Assembly (NCBI GenBank): GCA_021521415.1
Contig: JAIQDT010009227.1
Location: forward strand, 17,600 to 81,599
Direction of reading: 5' to 3'
DNA: 64,000 bases
Origin: Bidens hawaiensis
Lineage: Eukaryota; Streptophyta; Magnoliopsida; Asterales; Asteraceae
Positions 59,611 through 64,000 of this stretch are shown here, in pieces (position 1 is the stretch's first letter; every line of letters starts with the position of its first letter). Both the position numbers and the translations under genes were made by a program. A model generated the notes under the pieces. That model searched no databases. It was not told the DNA's origin and worked only from the letters and a program-made list of their open reading frames with translations.

Positions 59611-62337
59611 TCAAATCCAATTACTAGAATATCGAAGACCTAAGCCACTCGCATGACGCTCATGTTTCGGTCTTTCTAGGAGCTTCGTGAATGGATCCGC
59701 AAGATTTTGATCAGTTCCAACTTTGCGAATACATATCTTTCCTTTTTCAACTTCATCCCTTATGTAGTTGAATCTCCGCTCTATGTGCCTTGTCTTTTGG
59801 TGCGAACGAGGTTCCTTGATTTGAGCAATCGCACCCTCGTTGTCACAAAAGATTTCTAGGGGGTCTTGAATGGTAGGGACCACCCCTAGATCAGTAATGA
59901 ATTTCTTCAACCATGCAGCTTCCTGAGTTGCCAATGAAGCGGCGATGTATTCTGATTCTGTAGTGGACAATGCTACCACTTCCTGTTTTGAGCTCTTCCA
60001 AGAGACAGCTCCTCCATTAAGAGTGAACACATACCCAGATTGTGATCGAGAATCATCTCGATCAGTTTGGAAGCTCGCATCCGTGTAACCTTTTATAGCG
60101 AGTTCCTCCTCACCAGATCCATATATCAGAAACATATCCTTAGTTCTTCTAAGGTATTTCAATATGTTCTTAACAGCCATCCAATGACTGTTTCCTGGAT
60201 TCTGTTGGTATCTGCTTGTCATGCTCAAAGCGCATGACACATCCGGTCTAGTACATATCATCGCATACATGATGGATCCTATAGCAGAAGCATATGGGAT
60301 TTGTTTCATTATCTCTTGCTCACCCTTTGAGCTTGGACATTGAGCTGAACTCAATATAGTCCCTCTTTGAATAGGTACCAAACCTTTCTTGGAGTTTTCC
60401 ATCTTGAACCTTTTCAAGATTTTATCAATGTATGTACTTTGGTTCAAACCTATCAAGCGCCTTGACCTATCCCTATAGATCTTTATTCCCAAAATATAGG
60501 CAGCTTCACCAAGATCCTTGATTGAAAATCTACTTCCAAGCCAAGCCTTAACGCTTTCCATGGTTGGAATGTCATTTCCAAATAGTAGAATGTCATCGAC
60601 ATACAATACTAAGAAGGTAATTATACTCCCACTAGCTTTCTTATACACACAAGCCTCATCAGCATTCTTGATGAATCCAAAATTTTTGATTTCTTCATCA
60701 AAACGATGATTCCAAGTTCTAGATGCTTGTTTCAATCCATAGATTGATTTCTTTAACTTGCATACTTTATTAGGATGTTTTGGATCGACAAAACCTTCAG
60801 GCTGAACCATATAGACATCTTCCTCAAGATATCCATTTAGGAAAGCGGTCTTGACATCCATTTGCCAAATTTCATAATCATAATGTGCAGCTATGGCAAA
60901 TAATATCCTAATAGACTTTAGCATTGCCACAGGCGAAAAAGTTTCATCATAATCAACCCCTTGAGTTTGAGTGAAACCCTTAGCTACAAGTCTTGCTTTA
61001 TAAGTATCCAAGTTTCCATGCATATCAGTTTTTCTTTTGAAAACCCACTTACTTCCAACAGCTTTGGAGTTGAGTGGTAGTTCAACCAATTCCCAAACTT
61101 GGTTGTCATACATGGATTGCATCTCAACGTTCATGGCTTCAAGCCATTTGTCACAATCATTCTTGGACATTGCATCACGGTATGTGGTCGGTTCATCCGA
61201 ATCTACCACGTAGCAACCTTCTACAAAAAATCCATATTTTTCAGGTGGATTGCTAATTCTACCAGATCTGCGAACGTTTTGTGTGTTTTGATCAACCACT
61301 TGATCACTTTCAACAACCTCTTGTTGAGTGCTAGTATCAACCAATTGTGTATCATCTTGTGGTTCTTGATCCTCATTAAGTTTCACTGTTCTACTATTAG
61401 TTCCTTCCTTAAGGAACTTAGTTTCCAAGAACTTACCCTTTCGAGCAATAATAACCTTTTGATCACTAGGGTCGAAAAAGTAATATCCTAAATCATCTTT
61501 AGGATAACCTATAAAGATACACTTAGTGGATCGGACTTCTAATTTGTTTGGGGTGTATTGCTTTACATAAGCTTCACAACCCCAAACTCTTAAGAATGAT
61601 AGCGATGGAACCTTTCCATGCCATATTTCAAAAGGTGTCTTCTCCACTTTCTTGGTTGGAGCCATATTCAATATGCGAATAGCGGAAAGTAAAGCATAGC
61701 CCCAAAATGATAGAGGTAAAGTGCTTCTAGCCATCATCGATCGAACCATATCTAATAGGGTACGATTTCTCCTTTCAGACACACCATTATGTTGTGGTGT
61801 TCCAGGTGGAGTAAGTTGTGAAATAATTCCACAACTCTTAAGATGATCTTGAAAAACACCACTAAGGTATTCACCTCCTCTATCACTACGAAGTACTTTG
61901 ATTGTGGTCTTGAGTTGTCTTTCTACTTCAGTTTTGAAGTCTTTGAACATTTCAAAAGCTTCATCTTTGTGTTTTAATAAGTACACATAACCATATCGAC
62001 TATAATCGTCAATAAAGGTAATGAAGTATCTTTCACCATTCCTAGTCATTGGTCTAAAAGGACCACATACATCCGAATGTATGATACCCAATAATTCTTT
62101 TGACCTTTCAAAAGTTTTATTGAAGGGTTGCTTTGTCATTTTGCCTTGTAAACAAGATTCACATACATCAAATGAATCATACTCATTTGTTTCTAGAATA
62201 CCACTCTTGCGAAGAGTTTGCATGCGATTCTTGCTTATATGTCCAAGGCGACAATGCCAAAGATAGGAATCACCCAAGTCCTTCTTGAGTTTCTTGGTGT
62301 TGACATTGTACCATTGAACTACTATGTGACGTACCAA
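59611..62337 (-). CDS. pol: Integrase-RT-RNase H of C4, intact 908-residue frame
   Basis: Integrase zinc part LWHCRLGHISKNRM with CESCLQGK is followed by the core: HSDVCGPF, VLRSDRGGEYLSG and HNGVSERRNRTLLD. The RT has KWVFKRKTDMHGN, KARLVAKGFTQTQGVDY, QMDVKTAFLNGY, IYGLKQASRTW and VLYVDDILLFGND. RNase H has GYTDASFQTD, STTESEYIAAS and FCDNEGAIAQI, ending NQNLADPFTK-like. All catalytic residues I can check are present. The first Met is arbitrary: the polyprotein continues upstream in another frame (62270-62560) after a frameshift near 62330. Motif style fits the Tork/TNT1 lineage, unlike the SIRE elements here. Confidence 0.9.
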   Translation of the reverse strand: MVRHIVVQWYNVNTKKLKKDLGDSYLWHCRLGHISKNRMQTLRKSGILETNEYDSFDVCESCLQGKMTKQPFNKTFERSKELLGIIHSDVCGPFRPMTRNGERYFITFIDDYSRYGYVYLLKHKDEAFEMFKDFKTEVERQLKTTIKVLRSDRGGEYLSGVFQDHLKSCGIISQLTPPGTPQHNGVSERRNRTLLDMVRSMMARSTLPLSFWGYALLSAIRILNMAPTKKVEKTPFEIWHGKVPSLSFLRVWGCEAYVKQYTPNKLEVRSTKCIFIGYPKDDLGYYFFDPSDQKVIIARKGKFLETKFLKEGTNSRTVKLNEDQEPQDDTQLVDTSTQQEVVESDQVVDQNTQNVRRSGRISNPPEKYGFFVEGCYVVDSDEPTTYRDAMSKNDCDKWLEAMNVEMQSMYDNQVWELVELPLNSKAVGSKWVFKRKTDMHGNLDTYKARLVAKGFTQTQGVDYDETFSPVAMLKSIRILFAIAAHYDYEIWQMDVKTAFLNGYLEEDVYMVQPEGFVDPKHPNKVCKLKKSIYGLKQASRTWNHRFDEEIKNFGFIKNADEACVYKKASGSIITFLVLYVDDILLFGNDIPTMESVKAWLGSRFSIKDLGEAAYILGIKIYRDRSRRLIGLNQSTYIDKILKRFKMENSKKGLVPIQRGTILSSAQCPSSKGEQEIMKQIPYASAIGSIMYAMICTRPDVSCALSMTSRYQQNPGNSHWMAVKNILKYLRRTKDMFLIYGSGEEELAIKGYTDASFQTDRDDSRSQSGYVFTLNGGAVSWKSSKQEVVALSTTESEYIAASLATQEAAWLKKFITDLGVVPTIQDPLEIFCDNEGAIAQIKEPRSHQKTRHIERRFNYIRDEVEKGKICIRKVGTDQNLADPFTKLLERPKHERHASGLGLRYSSNWI

Positions 62338-62575
62338 TTTGATCTATTTCATATATACCATTCATGGGTATAGCTTTAAAATAAAACATGCCATTCATCA
62401 AAACATGAATATCATAATCTATAAATTTAAGATCAAAGCCACATTGTTTTAAAAGGGACACGGAAATAATGTTTCTCCTTAACTTAGGAGCATACAAAAC
62501 ATTCTTCAAAATTACTTCCAAACCACTTGGAAGCTTTAATATGTAGTCTCCTTGGGCTTGTCTTTCTCATCTACT
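62270..62575 (-). pseudogene. Protease-integrase linker of C4, truncated
   Basis: The frame reads GDYILKLPSGLEVILKN, VLYAPKLRRNIISVSLLKQ and MNGIYEIDQI, the linker before the integrase zinc domain. It is joined to the main frame by a frameshift near 62330. The protease DTG-type motif and gag are missing because of the break at about 62575. Confidence 0.8.
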
Positions 62576-62579
62576 TGGT

Positions 62580-64000
62580 TTAGAATACCAAGTTCTTCAA
62601 GAATTCATTTTCAACCTGCAGTTTTGTGTTCTGCACCTTTTCCTCAACAATCATCTTCTTCAGCCCATCAATCTCAGTAGTGTATCTTTTCTGAGCTCTG
62701 TAACTACTTAAGCAGTCATCTTCTAAGCTTTTAATCTTTTCTTCACTGATCAGTTCACTAGACTCATATCCATTGATGATACTTTGCTTCCTAAAACACT
62801 CACTTTCCAGCTTGCCTACTTTTGTTTTCAATTCATTGATAATTTCATTTAAATCATCAGTAGGAGCAGAGTGTACCGGAGATGATGATCCAGCTTCCTT
62901 CTCAATCAATGCCATAAATGCCACATTTGCCCTTTTGATATCATCAGCAACATCTTCTTCATGATTGCTCAAATCAAAATTACCCTCATGCTATGTTGTT
63001 ACAGCCACATTCCCTTGATTTCTGGGTTGATTTTGATTAGTTGGGACTGAGTTGTTTGGAATAGTTTGAAGGTTTCGATTGTTGTTTCTTTGAAAGTTTT
63101 GATTCTGAGGCATAACTTGATGATGATTGTTCATTTTAGGCTGTTTAAAGTTATTGAAGTTGGGATTATAGTTGTTGAAGTTGTTGTTGTTCTTATTTCT
63201 CTGCTGGTTCTACTGATATTGATGCTGGTGATTTCTTGACTGGTTTTGGTACTGGTTCATCTGAAAATTTCTTGGCATGTTACATTCTCTGGCAAAATGA
63301 CCAGGCTGTTGGCAGTTATAGCAAATGGCTTTTGACTTATCAAAACCAATTCTTTCGTTAGTCCCTGATAGGAGTGATCTACCAGTCCTGTTGTATAGCC
63401 TTTTGCTTCTAAGAGCCAACATGGCTGCATGCCATTTCAAATCCATGTCTTACAAATCATCAGCATCTATTTGTTCAAGGTCATCCTGGATGACACTGGT
63501 ATGAATCAGATTTTTTGCTACAAAAGCATTGTATGATTCTGTAAACGTGGAGAGTAAAGCATGTGTTTCACTTCCTTGGCCACTTCCTCCACCAGTGTAA
63601 GGTACATGTCCACTAGCCATTGAGGCAGAATCAGTATCATCCATCAGTTAGACGTTGAACCTTTGCTAGTTTCCATGATGACTTGTACTACCACCAACAA
63701 AAGATTTAGGTGTATCCACACCATGCTCAACTGGTTCTTCATAGATAGGAATCTGCTGTTGATTTTTGGTTAACAAGTTGCCCATTGGTGCAATGAGAGC
63801 ATTAGTGACCTGGAAACATGGCTTCTCTTCTTTCATCATTTCATTTTCTATCATTTCAATTTCAACAGCCTTAAGGAAGCACACTACATCATCCACTTTC
63901 AAATCATTGAAATTCGGCTTTTGGAGGATGAATTTGCAGGCAGTGTACCATTCCTTAGGCATTGAGTTAAGCAACTTGGTATTCAGGTCAAAATCAGTCA
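62580..64000 (-). pseudogene. gag: Gag of a SIRE-type element, probably C3, partial
   Basis: One frame runs from the right edge to 62580 without any frameshift but with several stops: TAG near 63663, TAA near 63645, TAA near 63447, TAG near 63207 and TAG near 62994. It holds LLNSMPKEWYT, the MDLKWHAAMLALR block, the CCHC knuckle CYNCQQPGHFAREC (63282-63323), an Asn/Gln-rich stretch and a coiled coil (62972-62580). It ends where C4 sequence starts. The gag N terminus lies beyond 64000. Assignment to C3 follows from order and strand. Confidence 0.75.

Larger units (their letters stand above)
57955..62575 (-). mobile_element. Tork-type copia element C4, 5' part deleted
   Basis: It has one LTR (57955-58844), a polypurine tract, and the pol region, but lacks gag, protease and the other LTR. 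It is inserted in the G1 5' LTR after ATAGT. Its reading frame stops within the protease-integrase linker at about 62575, where SIRE gag sequence begins. Confidence 0.85.
32335..64000 (-). mobile_element. SIRE-type copia element C3, interrupted, runs off the right edge
   Basis: In sense (-) direction the visible order is gag (64000 to 62580), integrase (46678 to 45706), RT (45705-45146 and 42747-42160), RNase H, conserved non-coding region, long 3' ORF, polypurine tract and 3' LTR (33462-32335). It is interrupted by S2, by G1 carrying C4, and by a deletion near 62575. Removing S2 and one target copy (2403 bp) restores the RT frame, which supports the model. The 5' LTR must lie beyond the window. 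Assigning the gag at 62580-64000 to C3 rests on order, strand and lineage, not on a continuous reading frame. Confidence 0.75.

Noticed and set aside
62580..64000. In-frame gag stops as programmed readthrough
   Set aside because: Five or more stops of mixed type in one gag fit decay better than regulated readthrough, though the absence of frameshifts is notable.

Overview
This window is plant nuclear DNA made almost wholly of nested LTR retrotransposons. I see no host gene, tRNA, rRNA or CRISPR locus. The Ty1/copia SIRE-type and Tork-type elements, a chromodomain Ty3/gypsy element and a Tat-type gypsy gag-pol indicate a dicot. The style of the repeats (long gypsy LTRs ending in GGGTGTGACA, SIRE elements with a long 3' ORF) suggests Asteraceae, but that is inference.

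Left block (1-26,690, mostly + strand). A decayed Tat-like gypsy element (G0; LTR to 1085, gag-pol to 4292) is cut by a SIRE-type copia element C1 (LTR 4293-7387, gag 8503-11458, pol 23895-26687). A solo gypsy LTR S1 (4425-7001, TSD TTTAA) sits inside the C1 LTR. A full-length SIRE element C2 lies inside C1 on the - strand (11459-23889, TSD AAGGA, two 411-bp LTRs).

Middle block (26,690-32,334) has no genes. It holds a 247-bp repeat in two copies, an AT-rich stretch, and two incomplete gypsy-type LTRs in - orientation (S4, S5).

Right block (32,335-64,000, - strand). A second long SIRE element C3 runs from its 3' LTR (32335-33462) through a roughly 1,590-codon 3' ORF, RNase H/RT and integrase to gag, which runs off the right edge. 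C3 is interrupted by solo LTR S2 (42748-45145, TSD TCATC) and by a chromovirus-like gypsy element G1 (46679-57954). G1's second LTR is in turn hit by a Tork-type copia element C4 (57955 to about 62575). A deletion apparently fused C4 directly to the C3 gag.

The most interesting signal is in C2 and C3. Each carries a long ORF downstream of pol, in the position of the SIRE env-like gene. Its ATG follows a conserved CAG/ATATGGC splice-acceptor-like site. The non-coding stretch between pol and this ORF is conserved and colinear between the two elements. The ORF products look nuclear rather than envelope-like. Each SIRE family also carries its own short-motif array in LTR and untranslated regions.
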